DNA from: UBA668 sp046076025
GTDB lineage: Bacteria; Actinomycetota; Acidimicrobiia; Acidimicrobiales; Ilumatobacteraceae
DNA: 8,052 bases
Reading direction: 5' to 3'
Assembly (NCBI GenBank): GCA_046076025.1
Contig: JBJTRF010000029.1
Coordinates: 1-8,052 of the forward strand
Within the stretch, counting starts at the first letter, position 1; each line of letters opens with the position of its first letter. The notes beneath the pieces were generated by a model. The model was not told the DNA's origin, did not search any database, and saw nothing but the letters and a program-made list of their open reading frames with translations. Both the position numbers and the translations under genes were made by a program. Shown here piece by piece: positions 1 to 7,352 of the stretch.

Positions 1-68
1 TGCTGATGCCTGAAGGCCAGGTCGACTACTTCAGCGACGACTGGCTGGAGCTCGTAGCCCTTGCGTGA
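1..68 (+). CDS. C-terminal end of an unidentified gene (partial)
   Basis: The reading frame beginning at base 3 is open from the window edge to a TGA at 66-68 and encodes 21 residues ending in DDWLELVALA. Third codon positions are mostly G or C (17 of 21), as in the clear genes here, which is the main reason to treat it as coding. The acidic, mildly amphipathic tail matches no family I can name. It ends 35 nt before the start of the oxidoreductase on the same strand, so the two could be co-transcribed. Too little is visible to assign a function, and a chance open frame cannot be excluded. Confidence 0.4.
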   Translation, partial: LMPEGQVDYFSDDWLELVALA

Positions 69-90
69 TGCCGTGTCATGGCGCGGGGCA

Positions 91-96
91 TAAGGT
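91..96 (+). promoter_or_regulatory. Start-site element of the oxidoreductase: TAAGGT, either -10 or ribosome binding site
   Basis: TAAGGT lies 7 nt upstream of the ATG at 104. It fits the actinobacterial -10 pattern TAnnnT at leaderless spacing, but AAGGTG within it can equally serve as a Shine-Dalgarno sequence. No good -35 hexamer is visible 16-18 nt upstream. In either role it supports the ATG at 104 over the upstream GTG at 65 or ATG at 68. Confidence 0.35.
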
Positions 97-103
97 GCCG
101 CCC

Positions 104-1024
104 ATGAAGATCGGAACCATGAGCAGCGCCATCAATGGCGGCACCGTCGACGACATCATCGCCGAGGCCCAGTGGGCGAAGGACTTTGGCATGCACACCT
201 TCTGGTCGTCGCAGATCTTCGGCCACGACGCGCTGACGGCGCTGGCCGTGGTGGGCCGCGAGGTGCCGGGCATGGAGCTCGGTACCGCGGTGGTGCCCAC
301 CTACCCGCGGCATCCGTGGGTGATGGCCCAGCAGGCGCTCACCGTGCAGGCCGCCATCAGCGCCGGCGGCCGCGGCGGCTCGCTGTGTCTCGGCATCGGC
401 CTGTCGCACAGGATCGTCGTCGAGTCGATGTGGGGCCTGTCGTACGACAAGCCGGTGCGCCACCTGCGCGAGTACCTCAGCGTGATGATGCCGCTGCTGG
501 AGGGCAGCCCGGTGAAGTTCGAGGGCGAGGAGTACCGCGTGCAGGGCGGCCTCGCCGCCGTGGGCAGCAGCAGGCCGTCGGTCGTGGTTGCCGCGCTCGG
601 CCCGCAGATGCTGCGCATCACCGGGGCGATGGCCGACGGCACGAGTACCTGGTGCGTAGGGCCGAAGACGCTGAAGGAACTCACGGTCCCCACGCTGCGC
701 CAGGCCGCCGCCGATGCCGGTCGCCCCGAGCCGCGGGTGGTGTGCGCCCTGCCGGTGGCCGTCACCGACGATGTCGCTGCGTCGCGGGCGCGGGCGGCGC
801 AGGTGTTCGCCGTGTACGACACCCTGCCCAGTTACAAGACGATGATGGACCGCGAGGGCGTGGACGGCCCGGGCGGCCTGGCCATCTGCGGCACAGAGGC
901 CGAGGTGCGCGACCAGATCGCCGAGCTGCGCTCGATCGGCGTCACCGACTTCAACGCCGGCGTCTACACGAGCGACCCCGACGAGGTAGCCAGAACCCAC
1001 GCCATCCTGCGCGAGTTCCTCTGA
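104..1024 (+). CDS. LLM-class (luciferase-like) F420-dependent oxidoreductase
   Basis: A 306-residue cytoplasmic flavin/deazaflavin-type oxidoreductase of the luciferase-like monooxygenase superfamily, predicted to form a TIM barrel. Visible hallmarks are the MKIG first strand, an N-terminal DDIIAEAQWAKDFGMHTFW helix-strand (16-34), GTAVVPTYPRHPWVMAQQALT (60-80), GGSLCLGIGLSH (91-102), the REYLSVMMPLLEG helix (122-134), ADGTSTWCVGPKTL (177-190) and AGRPEPRVV with LPVAVTDD (205-223). The GTxTWxxGPxT stretch and the PSYKTMMDREG segment (242-252) recall the MSMEG_4879-like F420 subgroup. Such enzymes take hydride from reduced F420, but the substrate cannot be read from the sequence. The ATG at 104 is chosen over the upstream GTG at 65 because the extra 13 residues are not family-like and 104 has a nearby TAAGGTG element. 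It ends in TGA and converges on the fumarase. F420 rather than FMN dependence is inferred. Confidence 0.92.
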   Translation: MKIGTMSSAINGGTVDDIIAEAQWAKDFGMHTFWSSQIFGHDALTALAVVGREVPGMELGTAVVPTYPRHPWVMAQQALTVQAAISAGGRGGSLCLGIGLSHRIVVESMWGLSYDKPVRHLREYLSVMMPLLEGSPVKFEGEEYRVQGGLAAVGSSRPSVVVAALGPQMLRITGAMADGTSTWCVGPKTLKELTVPTLRQAAADAGRPEPRVVCALPVAVTDDVAASRARAAQVFAVYDTLPSYKTMMDREGVDGPGGLAICGTEAEVRDQIAELRSIGVTDFNAGVYTSDPDEVARTHAILREFL

Positions 1025-1078
1025 CGAAGGGTCTCCCGCCGCCGGTACGGGACGTGGCAGGTGCGAGGCGATCGGGCG

Positions 1079-1107
1079 TTGGCCGTACGTCGCGAATTCG
1101 CTACGTT
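1079..1107 (+). promoter_or_regulatory. Leaderless promoter of the truncated HTH gene
   Basis: TTGGCC (1079-1084) matches four of six bases of the -35 consensus TTGACA. After a 17-bp spacer comes TACGTT (1102-1107), a good TAnnnT -10. The GTG start at 1114 follows after exactly 6 nt, where transcription should begin, so the mRNA would be leaderless. No Shine-Dalgarno sequence precedes the GTG, which agrees. This is a reading of the sequence and has not been tested. Confidence 0.5.
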
Positions 1108-1113
1108 CGGGTC

Positions 1114-2920
<1,807 letters not shown>

Positions 2921-2926
2921 GTGGGC

Positions 2927-2932
2927 AGGCTA
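2927..2932 (-). promoter_or_regulatory. Leaderless-type -10 element of the fumarase gene (TAGCCT)
   Basis: On the minus strand TAGCCT is followed by 6 nt (GCCCAC) and then the fumarase ATG, so transcription should begin at or next to the start codon. The spacing is identical to the elements before the truncated HTH gene and the DUF2461 gene. A -35 hexamer is poor: CCCTGC at 2950-2955 for a 17-bp spacer. Activation by a regulator, or an extended -10, is therefore possible. Confidence 0.5.
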
Positions 2933-2946
2933 TGCCCGGCCGGGCA
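2933..2946. repeat. Perfect 14-bp palindrome TGCCCGGCCGGGCA, candidate operator
   Basis: The half-site TGCCCGG is followed immediately by its reverse complement. It abuts the fumarase -10 element and fills most of the expected -35/-10 spacer, a classic place for a repressor site. Because the transcript would start at the ATG, the palindrome is not in the RNA, which argues against a leader hairpin. High GC content makes GC-only palindromes commoner by chance, so the operator role is inferred. Confidence 0.45.
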
Positions 2947-2993
2947 GCCGCAGGGAAACGACCGTCGCCGGGCGCGCGGGCCATCGACTGGCG

Positions 2994-3022
2994 TGGACTC
3001 GTCGTCGGTGCGGCCGTAGCGT
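2994..3022 (+). promoter_or_regulatory. Candidate promoter of the secreted hydrolase
   Basis: TGGACT (2994-2999; four of six bases of TTGACA) is followed after 17 bp by TAGCGT (3017-3022; TAnnnT pattern). The predicted start near 3029 gives a leader of about 26 nt containing the GAGG ribosome binding site at 3045-3048. It lies in the 134-bp divergent gap between the fumarase and hydrolase genes. Confidence 0.35.
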
Positions 3023-3054
3023 GAGCGCCGACGCAGCACTGGACGAGGTGGGAC

Positions 3055-4035
3055 ATGAGCGGCATGGCAGCAACGGGCACGAGCACGGGACGACGAATCG
3101 CACGGGCGGCGGTCGCAGTGGCCGTGCTGGCGGCAGGCACGGTTGCCACGACATCCGTGACGGCGTCCGCCGTTGCGGTCCGCAGGGCGGCGTCGAACCT
3201 CACCGTGCCGTGCGGCTCGAACGGCACCACCCTGTCGGCCGATTGGTACTTCCCGGCCACGGCGTCGCCCACGGGCGTGGTGTGGGTGCAGCACGGCTTC
3301 AGCTCGTCGAAATCCAGCATCGCTGCGCTGGCCAACGCGATCGCCGCCAACACGAGCGCCATCGTCGTGGCGCCCACCATCAGCAGCAACTTCCTGTCGC
3401 TGAACGGCTGCTGGATCAATGGCCTCGCCATGCACCAGGCCGTGGCGCGCATGTTCGGCGACCGGCTGAGCGCGCTGCAGTCGAGCGCCAGTGCCGCGGC
3501 GACGCTGGCCGGTGCCGGAGCGGTGACGCTGCCCACCCGATTCGTGCTCACCGGACACTCGGCGGGCGGCAATCTGGCCACCTCGGCAGCGGGCTACACC
3601 ACCCTGATCTCGTCGGGGGGCTCGCTCGTGTCGAGCCGCCTGCGGGGCGTGGTGATGTACGACGGCGTCGACAACGGCGGCGCCATCGGCACGGGCCTCG
3701 ACCGGCTCAGCGGCGCCAACTACCGCCGTGTGTGGACCATCGCGGCGCCCGACTCGTCGTGCAACGCCAGCGGCAGCGGCACTCGGCTGCTGACGTCGAA
3801 GCGGCCGTCGGAGTTCGTCGGCGTGCGGCTCGTCAACGGCACCCATGTCGATGCCACCGGCTCGGCCAACATCACCTGCGGCGCGCCGCGCGCCGAGAAC
3901 GTGGCGGCGCTGCGCACCCTTGCGATCAGCTGGATCGCCAACATGCTGGCCGGCACGCCGACCTCGGGGCTGCTGGCCACCACCTCAGCGGGCACGTCGT
4001 CGGCTGTCGGCTCTGCCACCGCCGTCACCCTCTGA
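3055..4035 (+). CDS. Secreted alpha/beta hydrolase (serine esterase/lipase-like)
   Basis: A 326-residue exported hydrolase. The N-terminus has a basic stretch (RR at 13-14), a hydrophobic core (AVAVAVLAAGTVA, about 19-31) and a likely Ala-rich cleavage region near 38-46, a typical Sec signal peptide. The mature part shows an alpha/beta-hydrolase order: VVWVQHGFSSSKSS with the HG oxyanion-type motif (75-88), the nucleophile elbow GHSAGG with Ser169 (167-172), an acid candidate Asp203 or Asp206 in MYDGVDNGG, and the late catalytic histidine candidate His264 in NGTHVDATG. Four cysteines (53, 119, 236, 275) could form two disulfides, fitting an extracellular enzyme. The tail is low-complexity Ser/Thr/Ala. 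The ATG at 3055 has a GAGG sequence 6 nt upstream. The substrate is unknown. The GNAT gene begins 27 nt downstream on the same strand. Confidence 0.85.
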   Translation: MSGMAATGTSTGRRIARAAVAVAVLAAGTVATTSVTASAVAVRRAASNLTVPCGSNGTTLSADWYFPATASPTGVVWVQHGFSSSKSSIAALANAIAANTSAIVVAPTISSNFLSLNGCWINGLAMHQAVARMFGDRLSALQSSASAAATLAGAGAVTLPTRFVLTGHSAGGNLATSAAGYTTLISSGGSLVSSRLRGVVMYDGVDNGGAIGTGLDRLSGANYRRVWTIAAPDSSCNASGSGTRLLTSKRPSEFVGVRLVNGTHVDATGSANITCGAPRAENVAALRTLAISWIANMLAGTPTSGLLATTSAGTSSAVGSATAVTL

Positions 4036-4044
4036 GCGCAGAGG
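4029..4044 (+). terminator. Small stem-loop overlapping the hydrolase stop codon
   Basis: CCTCTG (4029-4034) pairs perfectly with CAGAGG (4039-4044) around the tetraloop AGCG, and the TGA stop lies inside the structure. There is no T-run after it, so intrinsic termination is doubtful. It may instead weaken read-through into the GNAT gene or protect the upstream mRNA end. Confidence 0.25.
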
Positions 4045-4062
4045 CGTCGTGAGGCTGGCGGC

Positions 4063-5091
4063 ATGCCGATCCTTCCCCTGACCACCGAGCGGCTGCGCCT
4101 GCGCGTGGTGCGGCCGTCGGACACTGCAGCGCTCCTCGAGCTGCGCAACCAGCCCGAGGTGGCCGAGTACCAGGACTGGCCGCTGCCGTACACCGAGGCC
4201 GACGCCGAGCGGCTGATGGCGTCGTGCGGCCAGCTCGACGATGTGACGCTCGATACCTGGGTGCAGGTGGCCATCGACGTGACGGGCGAGCCCGATGGCG
4301 CGTGCGCGGGTGACCTCGCCGTGTACCTCGGCCACGACGGGGCCAGCGCGATGCTGGGCTACAGCCTGCGGCGCGAGTGGTGGGGAAGAGGCATCGCCCG
4401 CGAGGCGGTGGGCGCCGTGGTCGATGCGCTGTTCGCCGGCGGCGTGCACCGCATCGCAGCGACGCTCGACCCTGCGAACCGCCCGTCGCTGCGCGTGCTC
4501 GAGCACCTCGGCTTCACGGTGGACGGCGTGTCGCGCCGGGCCGAGCTGATCCGCGGCGAGTGGCTCGACGACATGCGCTGCTCGCTGCTGCGCGACGACC
4601 GTGCGGCCTGGCTGGCACGGCCACGCGCGTTCGGCGACGTGCGCTTCGTCGAACTGACGCCCGACACCGTGCGCGCCTACGGGCGGCTGGCAACGCACCG
4701 CTCGCAGGAGCACTTCGTGTCGCCGATGTGGGCGTCGTTCGGCGACGCCCTGTTCCCCGAGGTGATCGACGGTGCGCCGGTGGTGCCGTGGATCCGCGGC
4801 ATCGAAGCCGATGGCGCGGTGGCCGGGTTCGTGATGGTGGCCGACGTCACCGACGCCCACCCCGACCCGTTTCTGTGGCGGCTGCTCGTCGACCGGCGCT
4901 TCCAGCGGGCGGGGCTCGGCGACGCCGCAGTGCGGTTCGTGGCCGACCACTTCCGCGCCGCTGGCCACCGGCGGCTGATGGTGAGCTGGGTCGAGGGCCC
5001 GGGCGGCCCGCGCCCGTTCTACGAGCGGCTCGGCTTCGTGCCCACCGGGAGAGTGGTCGAGGGCGAGACCGAGGCCGTGCTCGACCTGTAG
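4063..5091 (+). CDS. Tandem GNAT-family N-acetyltransferase (two GNAT domains)
   Basis: A 342-residue cytoplasmic protein with two acetyltransferase domains. Domain 1 (about 5-175) is RimJ/RimL-like: LTTERLRLRVVRPSDTAALLELRNQPEVAEYQDW, then LGYSLRREWWGRGIAREAV (98-116) with the acetyl-CoA pyrophosphate-binding loop, then HRIAATLDPANRPSLRVLEHLGFTVDG (129-155). Domain 2 (about 192-342) has FVELTPDTVRAYGRLATHRSQEHFVSP, the loop RFQRAGLGDAAVRFV (279-293) fitting Q/RxxGxG/A, and the closing motif PFYERLGFVPTGRVVEGE (318-335). Both cofactor loops look intact, so neither half is obviously dead. Single-domain relatives are usually 150-190 residues, so this is a natural fusion or tandem. The acceptor is unknown. 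The ATG at 4063 has GAGG 8 nt upstream. The gene ends in TAG and converges on the membrane protein gene, with only 16 bp between stops and no clear terminator. Confidence 0.88.
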   Translation: MPILPLTTERLRLRVVRPSDTAALLELRNQPEVAEYQDWPLPYTEADAERLMASCGQLDDVTLDTWVQVAIDVTGEPDGACAGDLAVYLGHDGASAMLGYSLRREWWGRGIAREAVGAVVDALFAGGVHRIAATLDPANRPSLRVLEHLGFTVDGVSRRAELIRGEWLDDMRCSLLRDDRAAWLARPRAFGDVRFVELTPDTVRAYGRLATHRSQEHFVSPMWASFGDALFPEVIDGAPVVPWIRGIEADGAVAGFVMVADVTDAHPDPFLWRLLVDRRFQRAGLGDAAVRFVADHFRAAGHRRLMVSWVEGPGGPRPFYERLGFVPTGRVVEGETEAVLDL

Positions 5092-5107
5092 CCAGTGGTT
5101 GGTGCGG

Positions 5108-5956
5108 TCAGCCGCCGGTCGAGGTCGTCGAGTTCTCGCCGAGCACCGATGACTGTTCGACGCTGGACGGGACCGTGGCAGCCACGCAGTCGATCGACCT
5201 CGGCATGCCGTCGCCGCCCGCCACGAGGCACCATGCAGTCAGGCCCTCGTCGCACTCGGCCGCGAACTCGGTGCCTGGTTCGAATGCGAGCTGCGCGTCG
5301 TCGATCGAGCAGCCCATCTCCTTGGCGACCCGCTCGCCGTCCGTGTCGCAGCGCGTCTCGATGACGGTGATGGCGCCGGTGGCGGGGTCGACGTAGAAGA
5401 GCGTGCCGTCCGTGGCAGGCGCGATCGTGCTGGTGGTCGGATCGCCAGTCGCCCACGTGGGCCACGGCGTGGTGACCGTGTCCGGGGAGGGGCTGGTGTC
5501 GGGTACGGGCAGCGTGGTCGTGGTGCCCGCAGGGATGATCTCGGTCGACGTGGGGGCGACGGTGACCACGCTGCCGTCGCTGTCGACGATCACCGTGCTG
5601 TCGATGATCACCGTGGTCGGCGTGCCGGTCCACGTGGCGTCGGTGGGGCTCGTGCTGCTGGGGGTGATGCCGTCGGTCGGCGGAACTGTGTCGGGTCCGA
5701 TGGCGCACTCGGTGGTGGGCGAAACGTCCAGCCAGCCGGTTTCGCCGGCGGCGGGTGCGACGTCAGCCCCCTGGCCGCGCACGGCGCCCGACGCATAGGC
5801 GGCGGCGACGAGCACCGGCGTGACGGCCAGGGCAGCGTGGCGCGAGCGGCGCAGTCGCGCCCGCCGTCGCACCGACTCGAAGCCGGCGGGCGACACGTGG
5901 GCCCGACCGGCGCGGTCGCGCAGGGCGCGGGCGATGAGATCGTCGATGTCGTTCAT
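5108..5956 (-). CDS. Single-pass membrane protein, putative anti-sigma partner of the ECF sigma factor
   Basis: A 282-residue protein with an N-terminal cytoplasmic segment (1-40; MNDIDDLIARALRDRAGRAH, then a basic RRRARLRRSRH run), one hydrophobic segment (about 41-58), and an outside portion made of a Thr/Ser/Pro/Val-rich linker (about 80-183) and a C-terminal domain (about 184-260) with LFYVDPATGAITVIETRCDTDG. The arginine run before the membrane segment predicts N-inside, C-outside topology. All six cysteines (84, 203, 216, 235, 243, 257) are on the outer side and could form disulfides. The ATG at 5956 overlaps the sigma-factor TGA (ATGA), and AGAAGGGA (5963-5970) is a good ribosome binding site, so the genes are translationally coupled. 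Gene order and topology suggest an anti-sigma role, but there is no HxxxCxxC zinc anti-sigma motif and I recognise no named domain. The role is inferred from context. Confidence 0.7.
   Translation of the reverse strand: MNDIDDLIARALRDRAGRAHVSPAGFESVRRRARLRRSRHAALAVTPVLVAAAYASGAVRGQGADVAPAAGETGWLDVSPTTECAIGPDTVPPTDGITPSSTSPTDATWTGTPTTVIIDSTVIVDSDGSVVTVAPTSTEIIPAGTTTTLPVPDTSPSPDTVTTPWPTWATGDPTTSTIAPATDGTLFYVDPATGAITVIETRCDTDGERVAKEMGCSIDDAQLAFEPGTEFAAECDEGLTAWCLVAGGDGMPRSIDCVAATVPSSVEQSSVLGENSTTSTGG
5579..5614 (-). repeat. Two 18-bp tandem repeat units within the membrane protein linker
   Basis: Two adjacent 18-bp units encode TVIIDS and TVIVDS (residues 115-126). On the plus strand, 17-bp stretches at 5581-5597 and 5599-5615 differ at only one base. 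This looks like a small in-frame duplication in the low-complexity extracytoplasmic linker. Confidence 0.7.
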
Positions 5957-6513
5957 GTGAGTTCCCTTCTGAGGATGGTTCGTGCTCGGTGGAGTGTCGA
6001 TTTCACGGTGCCGGCGGGCAGTCGCAGCGTGGCGGCGATCTCGGCGTCGGATGCCTGCAGGTAGTACCGCATCACCACGATCTCGCGCATGGGCGACGGC
6101 AGCGCCCGCACTGCGTCGTAGACGTGGTCGGCCACCTCGCCGGCGCCCGGCGCGTCGGGCACCGGGTACTGCGGCGCCCGCCGCGCGACCGAGCGGCGAC
6201 GATGCGCCTTGCGGCTCAGGTTGATGACCGTCGAGCGCATGTAGGCGTCGTGGCGCACGATGCGATGTCACTTCGGATAGGCGCGGGCGAAGGCGTCCTG
6301 CACGATTTCTTCCGCCCGCTCGGTGGTGTCGACGAGCAGGATGGCGAGGCGGACGAGCGACGGGTACAGCCGCCGGTAGGCGACGTCGATCGGCTGCACC
6401 ACCTCTGCCTCGACCGCAGGACGGGCGTCGCGGACCGCATCGGGCCGCGGGCCGGCAGCGCTGGCAGCGCTGGCAACTGTGGCGAAGTCGAGGCCGACCG
6501 GCGTGTCGCTCAT
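5953..6513 (-). pseudogene. SigE-type ECF RNA polymerase sigma factor interrupted by an in-frame TGA
   Basis: Read through, this is a 186-residue sigma-70 family factor of the extracytoplasmic-function class. After an Ala-rich N-terminus (1-40), region 2 is YRRLYPSLVRLAILLVDTTE followed by RAEEIVQDAFARAYPK (46-81). Codon 82 is TGA (6268-6270). The same frame resumes with HRIVRHDAYMRSTVINLSRK (83-102), then region 4 LPSPMREIVVMRYYLQASDA with EIAATLRLPAGTVKSTLHRAR (138-178), containing the helix-turn-helix. Relatives have tryptophan in the RLWxxWxRV segment at this position, so a TGG to TGA change explains everything. There is no frameshift and no other stop. The ATG at 6513 has AAGGGG about 11 nt upstream. 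As written, the product would be an 81-residue region-2 fragment, or a restart at GTG 6258 would give region 4 only. Neither should act as a normal sigma factor. Neighbouring genes use TGA as stop, so a changed genetic code is unlikely. Confidence 0.85.
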
Positions 6514-6546
6514 GCTGCAAGAGACCCCTTCAACCCCGACTCGGTT

Positions 6547-6569
6547 CTCGCGGATGTCAGGTCGGGTCG
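6547..6569. repeat. Direct repeat copy 1, upstream of the sigma-factor gene
   Basis: It shares CTCGCGGA, GTCAG and TCGGG blocks with the copy at 6601-6623, giving 20 identities in 23 positions without gaps. It lies 34 nt upstream of the sigma-factor start, where a promoter or operator is expected. Copies are offset by 54 bp, close to five helical turns, so a protein could contact both on one DNA face. A regulatory role is inferred. Confidence 0.5.
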
Positions 6570-6600
6570 CACGACCGTGCAGATGCGGTCGGCGCGCCGG

Positions 6601-6623
6601 CTCGCGGAGGTCAGATCGGGCCG
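6601..6623. repeat. Direct repeat copy 2, spanning the DUF2461 stop codon
   Basis: Partner of the copy at 6547-6569; mismatches are at 6609, 6615 and 6621. It covers the last four sense codons of the DUF2461 gene and its TGA, so its sequence is partly constrained by coding. The other copy may therefore be a duplicated gene end rather than an operator. Confidence 0.5.
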
Positions 6624-7291
6624 AATCGGGCGATCTCGTCCTCGTCGGGAGCGAGCGTGCTCGGGCCCACATGGGTGTCGAGCCAGGCGTTCATCGCCGC
6701 GCCTGCCTCCCACGCGTCGCGCACCCGCGTGACGAGCGAACGCGTGGCCATCCACGGTGCCGACTCCCAGCTGCGGAACACCATCAGCCCCCTTCTGCGC
6801 AGCAAGGCGATGCGCGGGTGCTGCTTCGGATAGCCGCGCGGTGCCGTCTTCAGTTCGCCGATCGAGCCGTCGGTGAAGCCCTTCCGCCCGAGGGCGGCGA
6901 CGAGGCGCTCGATCTCGCCGCCGCGTGCCTCGTGGTCGACCGCCTCGCGGAATCGCGCCAGCTGGTCGGATGCCATCACGTAGTAGCCGGTGGCAGCCAT
7001 CAGCCCGGTGGCCGACACCTGCACGTAGAAGCCCGCGCCGCCCTCGCTCTCGCCGTAGGCGCCCTGGTGGTCCTTGTAGGGAATCTTGTCCTTCGAGAAG
7101 CGCACGTCCTTGTAGGGCCGGAACACGTGGAAGGGCCCGTACGCAGCGAGCTCGCCCAGCAGCGCATCGAGCGGGGCGCGCACCGCGGTTGCGTAGACGT
7201 GCCTGTGTGCCTGCCAGAAGGCCCGGCTGTTGTCGGCCTGCAGCCGCTCGTAGAAGCCGAAGGCCTCGTCGGTGAAGCCGGTGAATGCCAC
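6611..7291 (-). CDS. DUF2461 family protein
   Basis: A 226-residue soluble protein of the DUF2461 family (TIGR02453-like), whose biochemical role is not established. Family features are FTGFTDEAFGFYERLQADNS followed by RAFW (3-26), FRPYKDVRFSKDKIPYKDHQGAY (57-79), the GFYVQVSATGLMAATGYY segment (87-104), and LKTAPRGYPKQHPRIALLRRRGL (147-169). The length is normal for the family, and the gene looks intact. The GTG at 7291 is supported by the family N-terminus (AFTGF) and by a TAACGT -10 element 6 nt upstream; no Shine-Dalgarno sequence is visible, so translation is probably leaderless. It follows hrpB by 61 bp on the same strand and ends 97 bp before the sigma factor. No functional link with either neighbour is evident. 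Confidence 0.92.
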   Translation of the reverse strand: MAFTGFTDEAFGFYERLQADNSRAFWQAHRHVYATAVRAPLDALLGELAAYGPFHVFRPYKDVRFSKDKIPYKDHQGAYGESEGGAGFYVQVSATGLMAATGYYVMASDQLARFREAVDHEARGGEIERLVAALGRKGFTDGSIGELKTAPRGYPKQHPRIALLRRRGLMVFRSWESAPWMATRSLVTRVRDAWEAGAAMNAWLDTHVGPSTLAPDEDEIARFGPI

Positions 7292-7297
7292 GGGCTG

Positions 7298-7303
7298 ACG
7301 TTA
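7298..7303 (-). promoter_or_regulatory. Leaderless-type -10 element of the DUF2461 gene (TAACGT)
   Basis: On the minus strand TAACGT is followed by 6 nt (CAGCCC) and then the GTG start. It fits TAnnnT at the spacing seen before the fumarase and truncated HTH genes. The -35 candidate 17 bp upstream, CTGCGA (7321-7326), is weak. It suggests that the DUF2461 gene has its own promoter rather than depending only on hrpB transcription. Confidence 0.5.
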
Positions 7304-7330
7304 GGGCAGCGGTGCGGTCGTCGCAGGCCG

Positions 7331-7343
7331 GGTCGCAGCGACC
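7331..7343 (-). terminator. Short inverted repeat between hrpB and the DUF2461 gene
   Basis: GGTCGC and GCGACC flank a single central base, so the RNA would form a 5-bp stem with a 3-nt loop, starting 9 nt after the hrpB TAG. No T-run follows. It could be a weak hrpB terminator or a protein-binding site; the evidence is slight. Confidence 0.2.
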
Positions 7344-7352
7344 AGCAGCCGT

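Noticed and set aside
65..103. Earlier start (GTG at 65, or ATG at 68) for the LLM oxidoreductase
   Set aside because: The added 13 residues are not family-like, whereas MKIG at 104 is the usual N-terminal strand and has a TAAGGTG element at the right distance.
26..1000. Long minus-strand open frame opposite the LLM oxidoreductase
   Set aside because: It is a mirror frame of a clear gene in GC-rich DNA. Its His/Arg/Ala-rich composition fits no family.
1034..1052. Possible terminator hairpin after the oxidoreductase (TCCCG paired with CGGGA)
   Set aside because: Only a 5-bp stem with a 9-nt loop and no T-run; such pairs are frequent by chance at this GC content.
2954..2980. GGAAAC on the plus strand as an ECF-type -35 element for the hydrolase
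   Set aside because: No matching ECF -10 (CGTC or GTT type) lies 16-17 bp downstream, whereas a conventional -35/-10 pair fits at 2994-3022.
6268..6270. TGA as selenocysteine or as reassigned tryptophan
   Set aside because: Sigma factors are not selenoproteins, no SECIS-like hairpin is evident, and at least five neighbouring genes use TGA as their normal stop.
6456..6475. GCAGCGCTG tandem repeat as a regulatory iteron
   Set aside because: It is inside the sigma-factor coding region and simply encodes the Ala/Ser-rich N-terminal stretch.
5957..6520. Upstream extension of the membrane protein frame to base 6520 (470 residues in all)
   Set aside because: This part overlaps the sigma factor in another frame and has no family features. 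The ATG at 5956 has a strong ribosome binding site and the ATGA overlap, so it is the real start.
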